Below, piece after piece: positions 1 to 6,276 of a stretch of 6,276 bases of DNA. The notes beneath the pieces were generated by a model. The model made no database searches, had not been told where the DNA came from, and saw only the letters and a program-made list of their open reading frames with translations. Numbering within the stretch: position 1 is the stretch's first letter; each line of letters starts with the position of its first letter. The position numbers and the translations under genes are program-made. The DNA comes from Candidatus Gastranaerophilales bacterium (lineage in GTDB: Bacteria; Cyanobacteriota; Vampirovibrionia; Gastranaerophilales; Gastranaerophilaceae), in the NCBI GenBank assembly GCA_944325615.1, contig CALVAU010000022.1, positions 1 to 6,276 on the forward strand, in the 5' to 3' direction.

Positions 1-12
1 ATTCATATACTA

Positions 13-1086
13 CTAAAACAAACTTTTTTGTTCGTTTATATCAATATCTTTATACCCTAGGTGTCTGTAAGTTGCAGGCGAAACTTTTCTTCCGCGCGGG
101 GTTCTTTGTAAAAGTCCTGCCTGCAGAAGATAAGGCTCGCACACATCTTCAATTGTCCTTACATCTTCACCTATTGCCGCTGCGATAGTTTCCACCCCGA
201 CTGGACCTCCGTCATATTTTTCAATAATCAATTTCAACAGATTTCTGTCAGTACTGTCAAGGCCGTAGTTATCTATTTTCAAGATGTCTAAAGCTTCATT
301 TGCAACATCTTCTGTAATTTTTCCGTCATGTTTTACTAGCGCAAAGTCGCTTACTCTTTTTACAAGTCTGTTTGCTATACGAGGAGTGCCTCTTGAGCGT
401 CTTGCAATAGCGTGTGCACCTTCATTTGAAATCTCAATCTCTACAATACCTGCTGTTCTTGTGATTACTTGAGCAAGTTCATCTTCTGTATAAAATTCAA
501 GTCTGTGGATTATACCAAATCTGTCTCTTAGAGGCCCTGATAATTCTCCGGCTTTAGTTGTCGCTCCAATAAGTGTAAATTTTGGCAATGGTACTCGAAG
601 GGTTTTTACGGTCTGACTTTTTCCTGTTGTCATATCAAGGAAAAAATCTTCCATTGCAGGGTATAAAATTTCTTCTGCAACTTTATTCAATCTGTGGATT
701 TCATCAATAAAAAGAATTTCTCCGCCTTTAAGGGACATTAAAATACCAATAATATCTCTTGGACGTTCTAGGGCAGGCGCTGAGGTAATTCTTATATTTA
801 CTCCCATTTGCTCCGCAATTACTCCTGCTAAGGTAGTTTTACCAAGCCCGGGAGGTCCGTAAAATAAAAGGTGATCAAGCGGCTGCTCACGCTTTTTTGC
901 AGCTGCTATTGTAATTTTTAAAGTTTCTTTTAGAGCGCTTTGTCCGATATAAGTATCAAAAGATTTCGGTCTAATTGAATTTTCAAAGTTTTTGTCGCAT
1001 TCGATACTTTCTGCTTTAATTACAGGATTTTTGTGCTCTTTATGATGATTTAGTTTAAAATTATTGTCGTCTGAAATTATACTCAT
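13..1086 (-). CDS. ruvB: Holliday junction branch migration DNA helicase RuvB
   Basis: RuvB is the hexameric AAA+ motor that, with RuvA, drives branch migration of Holliday junctions in recombinational repair. With the ATG at 1086 the protein has 357 residues. Visible motifs: Walker A GPPGLGKT (77-84), Walker B LFIDE (125-129) followed by IHRLN, a presensor hairpin region (about 148-168), sensor 1 GATTKAG (174-180), RDRFG (187-191) carrying the arginine finger, sensor 2 GTPR (233-236), and a C-terminal winged helix (about 293-333) with the family's RTPRGR. The family core begins near IRPKSF (38-43), so the roughly 37 residues before it are a poorly conserved leader, somewhat longer than in Escherichia coli. 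An in-frame TTG at 1110 would add 8 residues, but it has no ribosome site and is a poor start; ATG is preferred although its own Shine-Dalgarno is weak. All key residues are present. It is transcribed divergently from dapL. Identification is secure. Confidence 0.97.
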   Translation of the reverse strand: MSIISDDNNFKLNHHKEHKNPVIKAESIECDKNFENSIRPKSFDTYIGQSALKETLKITIAAAKKREQPLDHLLFYGPPGLGKTTLAGVIAEQMGVNIRITSAPALERPRDIIGILMSLKGGEILFIDEIHRLNKVAEEILYPAMEDFFLDMTTGKSQTVKTLRVPLPKFTLIGATTKAGELSGPLRDRFGIIHRLEFYTEDELAQVITRTAGIVEIEISNEGAHAIARRSRGTPRIANRLVKRVSDFALVKHDGKITEDVANEALDILKIDNYGLDSTDRNLLKLIIEKYDGGPVGVETIAAAIGEDVRTIEDVCEPYLLQAGLLQRTPRGRKVSPATYRHLGYKDIDINEQKSLF

Positions 1087-1121
1087 AACTTTTATCTTTG
1101 TTTGATACAAATTTTAAATAA

Positions 1122-1155
1122 TTGTTTATTTCTTGATTTCATGATAGCATAAAAT
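1122..1155 (+). promoter_or_regulatory. Candidate promoter for dapL
   Basis: TTGTTT (1122-1127), a 17-bp spacer and TAGCAT (1145-1150) form one possible sigma70-type pair. An overlapping TAAAAT (1150-1155) is a better -10 hexamer but has no well-placed -35. Either would start transcription roughly 25-35 bases before the dapL ATG, leaving room for its ribosome site. The choice between them cannot be made by eye. Confidence 0.35.
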
Positions 1156-1170
1156 TAATGAATTAGTGAA
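1141..1170 (-). promoter_or_regulatory. Candidate promoter for ruvB
   Basis: Read on the minus strand there is TTCACT (1170-1165), an 18-bp spacer and TATCAT (1146-1141). These match the sigma70 consensus at four and five of six positions. The -10 box lies about 55 bases upstream of the ruvB ATG. It overlaps the region where the dapL promoter would sit on the other strand. AT-rich DNA yields such matches by chance, so this is only a candidate. Confidence 0.3.
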
Positions 1171-1176
1171 ATGTAA

Positions 1177-1184
1177 AGAAGGAG
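1177..1184 (+). promoter_or_regulatory. Shine-Dalgarno site that fixes the dapL start
   Basis: AGAAGGAG lies five bases before the ATG at 1190, a near-ideal Shine-Dalgarno sequence and spacing. It shows that translation starts at 1190 and not at the in-frame GTG at 1166. That GTG would place the ribosome site inside the coding region and prepend eight residues unlike the family N-terminus. Confidence 0.85.
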
Positions 1185-1189
1185 AGAGT

Positions 1190-2359
1190 ATGAAAGTTTC
1201 AGAACGCTTAGAAAAAATTCCTCCGTATTTATTTGCGGAAATAGACAGAAAAATTGCAGAAGCTAAAGCAAAAGGAATTGATATAATAAGTTTAGGTATC
1301 GGAGATCCAGATACACCGACTTTAGCACCTGTTGTAGCTGAAATGCACAAAGCGATTGATAATCCTAAAAATCATGATTATCCTCCGTATAACGGTACTG
1401 AAAAATTCAGAAAAGCAGCTTGTGATTGGATGAAAAGAAGATTTAATGTTGATTTAAATCCTGATACTGAAATGCTTGCAAATATCGGATCAAAAGAAGC
1501 TATCGCTCATATTTTCTTCGCGTTTGTGGATAAAGGTGATTATACTCTTGTGCCGGATCCTGGGTATCCAGTATATAAAAATGCTACAATTTTTGCAGGC
1601 GGTACACCTTATTCAATGCCTTTGTTAGAAGAAAACGGATATCTTCCTGACTTTGATAAAATTCCTGAAGATATTGCTAAAAAAGCAAAGTTGATGTTTT
1701 TAAATTATCCGAATAATCCGACAAGTGCGGTTGCAGATTTGGATTTTTATAAAAAAGCAGTAGATTACTGTAAAAAATATGATATTTTGCTTTGTTCCGA
1801 TATGGCATATTCAGAAATGACTTTTGACGGGTACAAGGCTCCGTCTGTGCTTCAAGTAGAAGGCGGAAAAGATGTCGCAATTGAGTTTTATTCACATTCA
1901 AAATCATATAATATGACAGGCTGGCGTGTCGGATTTGTATGCGGTAACGCTGATGCGGTAAAAGCTTTGGGTACTATTAAAAATAATATTGACAGTGGTA
2001 CCTTTAAGGCTATTCAGGATGCTGCAACTGCAGCATTTACGGTGGATCAATCTTTGATTGCCAACTTAAATAAAATGTATCAGGAAAGACGCGATGCTGC
2101 TGAAAGTGGTTTTAGAGAACTAGGATGGGATATCAAACCTTCTAAAGCAACATTTTATTTATGGCTTCCTGTTCCGAAAGGTATGACTAGTGAAGAATTT
2201 GTAACTGAAATGCTTGAGAAAGCTCATGTTGTCGTTCCACCGGGAAATGGTTACGGTTCTTGCGGTGAAGGTTACTTTAGAGTAGCTTTGACAAAAGATG
2301 TTGATACAATAAAAGAATGTATCAGAAGAATGAAAGAAGCAGGAATAAGATATAATTAA
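1190..2359 (+). CDS. dapL: LL-diaminopimelate aminotransferase
   Basis: A fold-type I, PLP-dependent class I/II aminotransferase of 389 residues. DapL makes LL-diaminopimelate from tetrahydrodipicolinate using glutamate, a one-step bypass of the succinylase and acetylase routes to lysine and peptidoglycan precursors. Cytosolic. Visible motifs: N-terminal ISLGIGDPD (33-41), substrate-side YPPYNG (64-69), NYPNNPT (172-178) with the PLP-contacting Asn, SDMAY (203-207) with the Asp that pairs with the pyridine nitrogen, SHSKSYNMTGWRVGF (235-249) with K238 as the Schiff-base lysine, and FRVAL (363-367) with R364 as the carboxylate-binding arginine. Length fits the shorter DapL group (about 390 residues) better than the plant/chlamydial form (about 410). 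Related class I aminotransferases (aspartate or alanine type) are the main alternative; the overall sequence favours DapL. It stands divergent from ruvB and 49 bp before the next gene, which has its own promoter. Confidence 0.85.
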   Translation: MKVSERLEKIPPYLFAEIDRKIAEAKAKGIDIISLGIGDPDTPTLAPVVAEMHKAIDNPKNHDYPPYNGTEKFRKAACDWMKRRFNVDLNPDTEMLANIGSKEAIAHIFFAFVDKGDYTLVPDPGYPVYKNATIFAGGTPYSMPLLEENGYLPDFDKIPEDIAKKAKLMFLNYPNNPTSAVADLDFYKKAVDYCKKYDILLCSDMAYSEMTFDGYKAPSVLQVEGGKDVAIEFYSHSKSYNMTGWRVGFVCGNADAVKALGTIKNNIDSGTFKAIQDAATAAFTVDQSLIANLNKMYQERRDAAESGFRELGWDIKPSKATFYLWLPVPKGMTSEEFVTEMLEKAHVVVPPGNGYGSCGEGYFRVALTKDVDTIKECIRRMKEAGIRYN

Positions 2360-2373
2360 GATTTCTTATAAAG

Positions 2374-2402
2374 TTGTTCAAACAAGGCTATAGTGGTATA
2401 AT
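2374..2402 (+). promoter_or_regulatory. Near-consensus sigma70-type promoter, probably giving a leaderless mRNA
   Basis: TTGTTC (2374-2379), exactly 17 bp, then a perfect TATAAT (2397-2402) preceded by TGG, which is an extended -10 TGn element. Counting the last base of the -10 as about -7 puts the transcription start at about 2409, the A of the ATG of the large downstream gene. No Shine-Dalgarno lies between the -10 box and the ATG. The -35 is also part of a small inverted repeat, TTGTT-CA-AACAA (2374-2385). No terminator hairpin is seen between the dapL stop and this promoter, so read-through from dapL is also possible. Confidence 0.75.
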
Positions 2403-2408
2403 ACTCAT

Positions 2409-5400
2409 ATGGAATGTCCAAAGTGCGGTTTAGAGATAGATGAAAAAACAACGGTGTGCCCTAATTGTAAGAAGGTACTCAAGGTTGTCTGTCCTATTTG
2501 TAAAACTATAAACAAAACAAATACTTGTAAAAAATGCGGTTATGTAATTGTTACCAAGTGTAATAAATGCGGTAAGGTTAATCAAACCGTAGATAAAAAG
2601 TGTAAGAAATGCGGATTTTCACTTGAAGAAAGTGTTATTCTGAATGAGGCTAATACTGATAATTTTGCCTTGATGACAATTGATTTTCCTAATGTAAATG
2701 AGCTTAGGACTTTACTAGGCTCTGTGCAATTATTGAATAAATTTAAGGTAAAGCTTGATAACATAATTTTAAATATTGCAAAATCTGCAGGTGTAAGACG
2801 ACAGGTTTTGAATAATACATATATCATTCGTTTTGACAAAGATTATACCTTTAACAGCAGCGTAAATACTGCAATTAATGCTGCTGTAAGTATTCTTACA
2901 GAAATTACTAAAATGAATTACAAACTCACAAATAAGAAGAATGCAACTGTGAGATGTAATATGTTTCTGTTGAAAAGAAGCGTAAATGATAACCCTTATG
3001 ATATTAAATCAGGCTTTAATATCAGCATGGTAAAACAAAGTGATAACTTAAAGCAAAAAGTCTTAAATACGTTTCAAGTCATTGCTGATAACTTTGTGAA
3101 TGATGCGCTTGATCAGTCTTTCAGATCAAGTCCGTTAAATTCCGTTATGATTAAAGATCAAATGGTTATGTTTCATGAAATAGAAGTGAATAGCCATATA
3201 AAGATTAATTATGAAGATTTAGAAGATAAGCCTGATGAAGAAGTTGAAATTCCAAACTTTGTTCAAAATATGCTTGTAGAACAGGATAAACTTGATGGTG
3301 AAGCCTTAAGTAAGCTTGAAAGCCCGACTGATCCTGATGCAATTTATGATATTGAGACAATACATTTCAATGAAATTAAATGCGACTTTATTAGAACAGA
3401 AAATATTGATGTCTTTTATCATGTTGTAAATAAATTGTCAGAACACCCTTATGGTATATGTGCAATTAAAACACCGCCTTTGTATGTGCCATATTCTTTA
3501 AAAATAATTTCAACTATCGAAGAATTGAATATTTATAAAAATATCATAAGTGTAACTTGCTATGATGAAATGAAATATTCACCATATTCTTTCTTTAGAG
3601 AATTAGTCGCTGCGATTTTTGAATTTACGGTATCTCAAAAATTGTTTAATACAAATGACTTTTCAATGTTCCGCTCAATTGACCCTGAGGGTATGATTAA
3701 GGATTTGATTACACTATCTGAGCGTCCAAATCCGGGTACTGAAGATACCAGATTTAAGTATTATGACTTGTTCTTCACATTGATGAACGCTATACCTGAT
3801 ACTTTAATCTTTATCGAAAATTTTGATAAAATTGATTCAAGCTCATATAGTGTAATGAAGTTCTTATTTGAACAGTTTGAGCGTCTCAAAATTAGTTATT
3901 TAATATCTTATGATAAAGATTTTTCACTTCACCGTGATACATATTCTTTGATGACAAAACCTTATTACACTGAAATTGCATTGAAACCTACTTCATTTGA
4001 AAGAATGATTGAGGAAAATAAAGAATATTACAAAGATATTATGGATAGCTTCTATTTCCACCGTATTGCAAAATATTCTTACGGTAGTATTTTGTTCCTT
4101 GATATTGCAATTCAATATTTGATTGAAAGTGGAGTATATGAAGCCGATGAAAATGGTATTAAACTTATAAATCCAAAAACACTAATAATTCCGTCAAGTT
4201 TGAGCAAATTGATGAAGCGAAGATTAAATTTGCTAGAAGATGATGAAGAAGCTATTAAGTTTTTGGCAACATGTGTACTTTTAGGCACTCGAGTAGATCA
4301 GCAAACCATAAAGAGTCTTGAGTATAATAATATTGATGATATTATTCAAAGACTCTCTGATATGGGATATGTTTATTTCTGGAATAACTGTATGTATTTC
4401 CCAAATTACAATCTTTTAAGAGATAGTATTTTAGCTGTTCTAAATCCTGACTTACTTAAAGCCATAGCAAAAGATTTGTTCGAAAAAGTCTTTGTAAATA
4501 ATATGCCAAGTCCAACAAAAGCTTATTTATATGGACTGTTAGAAGATCAAAAAGCAGAGTTTTTGGAATGGGAAAATCTTGCTAAAATAAATATGTCTAT
4601 GGGTGATTTTAGTGCCTATATAAATTGTGCTGATAAAATAACAGAGCTTCTTGATAAAAATACTAATGAAGAAAAACAAGAAGAAATTGATCAATACAAG
4701 CTTGATTTATCAAAAAATGTTGCAAGTAATATATATGAATTTTTACCAAACAAAAATTCAAGAATAGCTGAGGCTACATTAAAAAGATTGGAAGAATCTA
4801 ATGATAGTGAAAATGTAATTAATCTTTGTAATAGAATGATTCAAGGTTGTGTTGATAATGGGAATTATACTTATGCTTTAGAATTAACGCATAAAATATT
4901 ATCTCGTCTTCCAAGCGGATCAATTGATCCATCTTCACCAGATTTTAATAAATATTTCTTCTTAATGTCTTTAATTCATATAGAAATATTGTTTAATATC
5001 GGAGCACTAGAAGATTGTCTTGATGTCGGATATAAAGTTTTGAGTGTCGTAAATCAATCAAATATTGATAAATTAAAACCTGATAATCTTTCTAAAGAAG
5101 AGTTCGTAAAAATTGTAATTGATGCAGTCGGATTTGTAGCTTTATCAAACGTTCTTCAGTTAAAAGGTAATGTTCAGGAATTTTTGAATATTGTAAAAGG
5201 TGATTTGCCAAATCTTCCGCCATCTTATGATATATTCAATGCACTTCAAAACTTCATAAGAGGGGAAAGAGGTACATATAGTCCGGTTATGGTATCTGAG
5301 CTTGATAAATTTTCAGGATCCCTTTTCCATATAATGGAAGCCTTTAATAAATACCTCAATGACAGCAATTCTTTTGCTGAAGAAATTTATGCTGCTAAAA

Positions 5401-5936
5401 GGCTTGCTAGATACAATAAAGTTCATCAGCTCGAATACTTCTGCGATTTATTAATAGGATATGCATATATTAATCTTGAATCTTATGATAAAGCATCGCT
5501 TATTATATACAAAATAATAAGAGCAACAGGTGATAATGGTATGTCAAATCTTACATATCTTGCTTGGTACTTTATGAGTGAGATGAGTATAAGACAGGGT
5601 AGATATACAGTTGCCTATGGTATTGTCAATAATTCTCAAATACAATTGGAAAAAGCTGATAATTCAAATGAATATTTGACAATGTTATTTAAATATCAGA
5701 TGTTTAAAATTCTTATGTATAAAGGTCAAGAGGATAAAGCCCAAATTTGTATAGCACAATGTAATTATTTATCCGATAAGTATAATATCAAATTTAAATT
5801 TGATACAGATCCATCTCATTATGTGCCACTTGTCGATCCCGATGATGAGTCTAATTGGGGCGGAACATCTTCAGTAAGCTCAAGTCCGAGTGTGGGACCT
5901 GTAAAGACATCTGATAATAAAGAAAGTGAGGAATAA
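2409..5936 (+). CDS. Triple zinc-ribbon protein with degenerate class III cyclase-like and STAND/AAA-like ATPase domains and TPR-like repeats
   Basis: A 1175-residue protein with no signal peptide or evident membrane segment, so probably cytosolic. Domains: (1) three zinc ribbons from six CxxC knuckles at C3/C6, C17/C20, C28/C31, C40/C43, C51/C54 and C65/C68. (2) Residues 84-190 follow the class III nucleotidyl cyclase pattern: ALMTIDF (87-93) matches the first strand, with D92 at the first metal Asp. The usual GD hairpin is replaced by NNT (135-137), and the GIHTG-type strand is lost. (3) An acidic linker, about 265-320. (4) Residues 326-680 resemble the ATPase of cyclase/LuxR-type regulators. 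FIRTE (327-331) stands for FVGRE, but the P-loop position (352-364) lacks GKS/T; LIFIEN (466-471) is the Walker B position. A winged-helix-like part (597-680) ends in NLLRDSILAVL, like the family's ALLRDAV motif. (5) TPR-like helices, about 700-1125. (6) A polar Ser/Asp-rich tail, 1140-1175. The start is fixed by the first CPKC and a TAG at 2391. Probably a non-catalytic scaffold or sensor; function is not known. Domain homologies were judged by eye; the zinc ribbons are the most certain. Confidence 0.75.
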   Translation: MECPKCGLEIDEKTTVCPNCKKVLKVVCPICKTINKTNTCKKCGYVIVTKCNKCGKVNQTVDKKCKKCGFSLEESVILNEANTDNFALMTIDFPNVNELRTLLGSVQLLNKFKVKLDNIILNIAKSAGVRRQVLNNTYIIRFDKDYTFNSSVNTAINAAVSILTEITKMNYKLTNKKNATVRCNMFLLKRSVNDNPYDIKSGFNISMVKQSDNLKQKVLNTFQVIADNFVNDALDQSFRSSPLNSVMIKDQMVMFHEIEVNSHIKINYEDLEDKPDEEVEIPNFVQNMLVEQDKLDGEALSKLESPTDPDAIYDIETIHFNEIKCDFIRTENIDVFYHVVNKLSEHPYGICAIKTPPLYVPYSLKIISTIEELNIYKNIISVTCYDEMKYSPYSFFRELVAAIFEFTVSQKLFNTNDFSMFRSIDPEGMIKDLITLSERPNPGTEDTRFKYYDLFFTLMNAIPDTLIFIENFDKIDSSSYSVMKFLFEQFERLKISYLISYDKDFSLHRDTYSLMTKPYYTEIALKPTSFERMIEENKEYYKDIMDSFYFHRIAKYSYGSILFLDIAIQYLIESGVYEADENGIKLINPKTLIIPSSLSKLMKRRLNLLEDDEEAIKFLATCVLLGTRVDQQTIKSLEYNNIDDIIQRLSDMGYVYFWNNCMYFPNYNLLRDSILAVLNPDLLKAIAKDLFEKVFVNNMPSPTKAYLYGLLEDQKAEFLEWENLAKINMSMGDFSAYINCADKITELLDKNTNEEKQEEIDQYKLDLSKNVASNIYEFLPNKNSRIAEATLKRLEESNDSENVINLCNRMIQGCVDNGNYTYALELTHKILSRLPSGSIDPSSPDFNKYFFLMSLIHIEILFNIGALEDCLDVGYKVLSVVNQSNIDKLKPDNLSKEEFVKIVIDAVGFVALSNVLQLKGNVQEFLNIVKGDLPNLPPSYDIFNALQNFIRGERGTYSPVMVSELDKFSGSLFHIMEAFNKYLNDSNSFAEEIYAAKRLARYNKVHQLEYFCDLLIGYAYINLESYDKASLIIYKIIRATGDNGMSNLTYLAWYFMSEMSIRQGRYTVAYGIVNNSQIQLEKADNSNEYLTMLFKYQMFKILMYKGQEDKAQICIAQCNYLSDKYNIKFKFDTDPSHYVPLVDPDDESNWGGTSSVSSSPSVGPVKTSDNKESEE
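5928..5933 (+). promoter_or_regulatory. Shine-Dalgarno for glgA inside the end of the preceding gene
   Basis: GAGGAA lies within the last codons of the large upstream gene, two bases before the ATG at 5936; the GAGG core is four bases from it. Together with the TAATG stop/start overlap this suggests translational coupling of the two genes. Confidence 0.6.
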
Positions 5937-6276
5937 TGAAAGTTCTTTTTGCAGCAGCAGAAGTAGCACCTTTTTCAAAAGCTGGAGGACTCGCAGATGT
6001 TGTAGGAAGTCTTCCTAAGTACTTGGAGAAAGATGCCGAAATTGCTATTTTTACCCCGTTGCATGGATGTATTGATCAAAAAAAATATAAAATAAAAGAA
6101 CTTGAAAATTCTGAAATGTGGCTTACCTTTGGCCGAAACGGTCATAAATTCAGACTATTTATGACTCAATTACCGGGGACAAAGATAAACGTGTTTTTTG
6201 TCCATAACGATTGGTATTTTTCTTGTTTTCAAGAGGTATATCCAAAGTGGCTTGATCCGCAGTATGAGCATGAAAG
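5936..6276 (+). CDS. glgA: Glycogen synthase (ADP-glucose type), N-terminal part, cut by the window end
   Basis: GlgA transfers glucose from ADP-glucose to the growing alpha-1,4-glucan chain (GT5 family, GT-B fold), in the cytosol. The window holds the first 113 codons, about a quarter of the usual 480-500 residues. The start reads MKVLFAAAEVAPFSKAGGL, with the family's K-x-G-G-L ADP-glucose-binding motif at 15-19, followed by ADVVGSLPK (20-28). FTPLHG (39-44) corresponds to the conserved first-domain loop, and FFVHNDWYF (about 87-95) to the region that in relatives reads FVDNPxYF. The ATG overlaps the stop of the large gene by one base (TAATG). No independent promoter is apparent in the short junction, so it is likely co-transcribed from the promoter at 2374-2402. 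The truncation is only the window edge; no frame damage is seen. Confidence 0.93.
   Translation, partial: MKVLFAAAEVAPFSKAGGLADVVGSLPKYLEKDAEIAIFTPLHGCIDQKKYKIKELENSEMWLTFGRNGHKFRLFMTQLPGTKINVFFVHNDWYFSCFQEVYPKWLDPQYEHE

Noticed and set aside
284..472. Plus-strand open frame of 62 codons inside ruvB
   Set aside because: Lies wholly antisense to conserved ruvB coding sequence and has no recognisable protein features.
1087..1110. Upstream TTG start adding eight residues to RuvB
   Set aside because: TTG without a ribosome site, and the added residues do not resemble the family. The ATG at 1086 is the simpler start.
1166..1189. GTG start adding eight residues to DapL
   Set aside because: The AGAAGGAG ribosome site lies inside this stretch and points to the ATG at 1190.
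1126..1350. Minus-strand open frame of 74 codons over the dapL start
   Set aside because: Overlaps the dapL ribosome site and its conserved N-terminal coding region antisense; no family resemblance.
1677..1907. Minus-strand open frame of 76 codons inside dapL
   Set aside because: Antisense to the conserved PLP-site region of dapL; a by-product of AT-rich coding sequence.
2360..2408. Terminator after dapL
   Set aside because: The only inverted repeat (2374-2385) is short, has a 2-base loop and no following T-run, so it is not an intrinsic terminator.
2582..2839. Minus-strand open frame of 85 codons inside the large gene
   Set aside because: Antisense to the zinc-ribbon and cyclase-like region, with no motifs or ribosome site.
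2409..5936. Active adenylate/guanylate cyclase
   Set aside because: The GD metal hairpin and GIHTG-type strand are missing at the aligned positions, so catalytic activity is not supported.

Overview
The window is AT-rich and reads as ordinary bacterial chromosome with standard-code genes. It suggests a member of the Cyanobacteria/Melainabacteria (Vampirovibrionia) lineage, possibly a gut Gastranaerophilales. This is an inference from low GC, an LL-diaminopimelate aminotransferase of the DapL type, and a bacterial ADP-glucose-type glycogen synthase. No rRNA or marker phylogeny is present to confirm it.

Layout: (1) positions 13-1086, minus strand: ruvB, the Holliday-junction branch-migration motor, complete, with its stop 12 bases from the window edge. 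(2) positions 1087-1189: a 103-bp divergent intergenic region with candidate promoters facing both ways and a good Shine-Dalgarno for the next gene. (3) positions 1190-2359, plus: dapL, the PLP-dependent aminotransferase of the diaminopimelate/lysine and peptidoglycan pathway. (4) positions 2360-2408: a 49-bp gap holding a near-consensus sigma70-type promoter. Its -10 box is so close to the next ATG that the transcript is probably leaderless. (5) positions 2409-5936, plus: a 1175-residue protein with three N-terminal zinc ribbons, a class III nucleotidyl-cyclase-like domain, a STAND/AAA-like ATPase module and TPR-like helices. Both enzymatic domains appear to have lost catalytic residues. (6) position 5936 to the window end, plus: the 5' part of glgA (glycogen synthase), starting in a TAATG overlap with the large gene.

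ruvB and dapL are housekeeping genes with all expected motifs. The large protein is the item of interest. It has the domain order of the bacterial zinc ribbon-cyclase-ATPase-TPR signalling proteins (also the soluble adenylyl cyclase plan), but looks like a double pseudoenzyme. It is transcriptionally, and probably translationally, coupled to glgA. A structural or regulatory scaffold role linked to glycogen synthesis is possible but is inference only. No RNA genes, mobile elements, CRISPR arrays or long repeats were seen.
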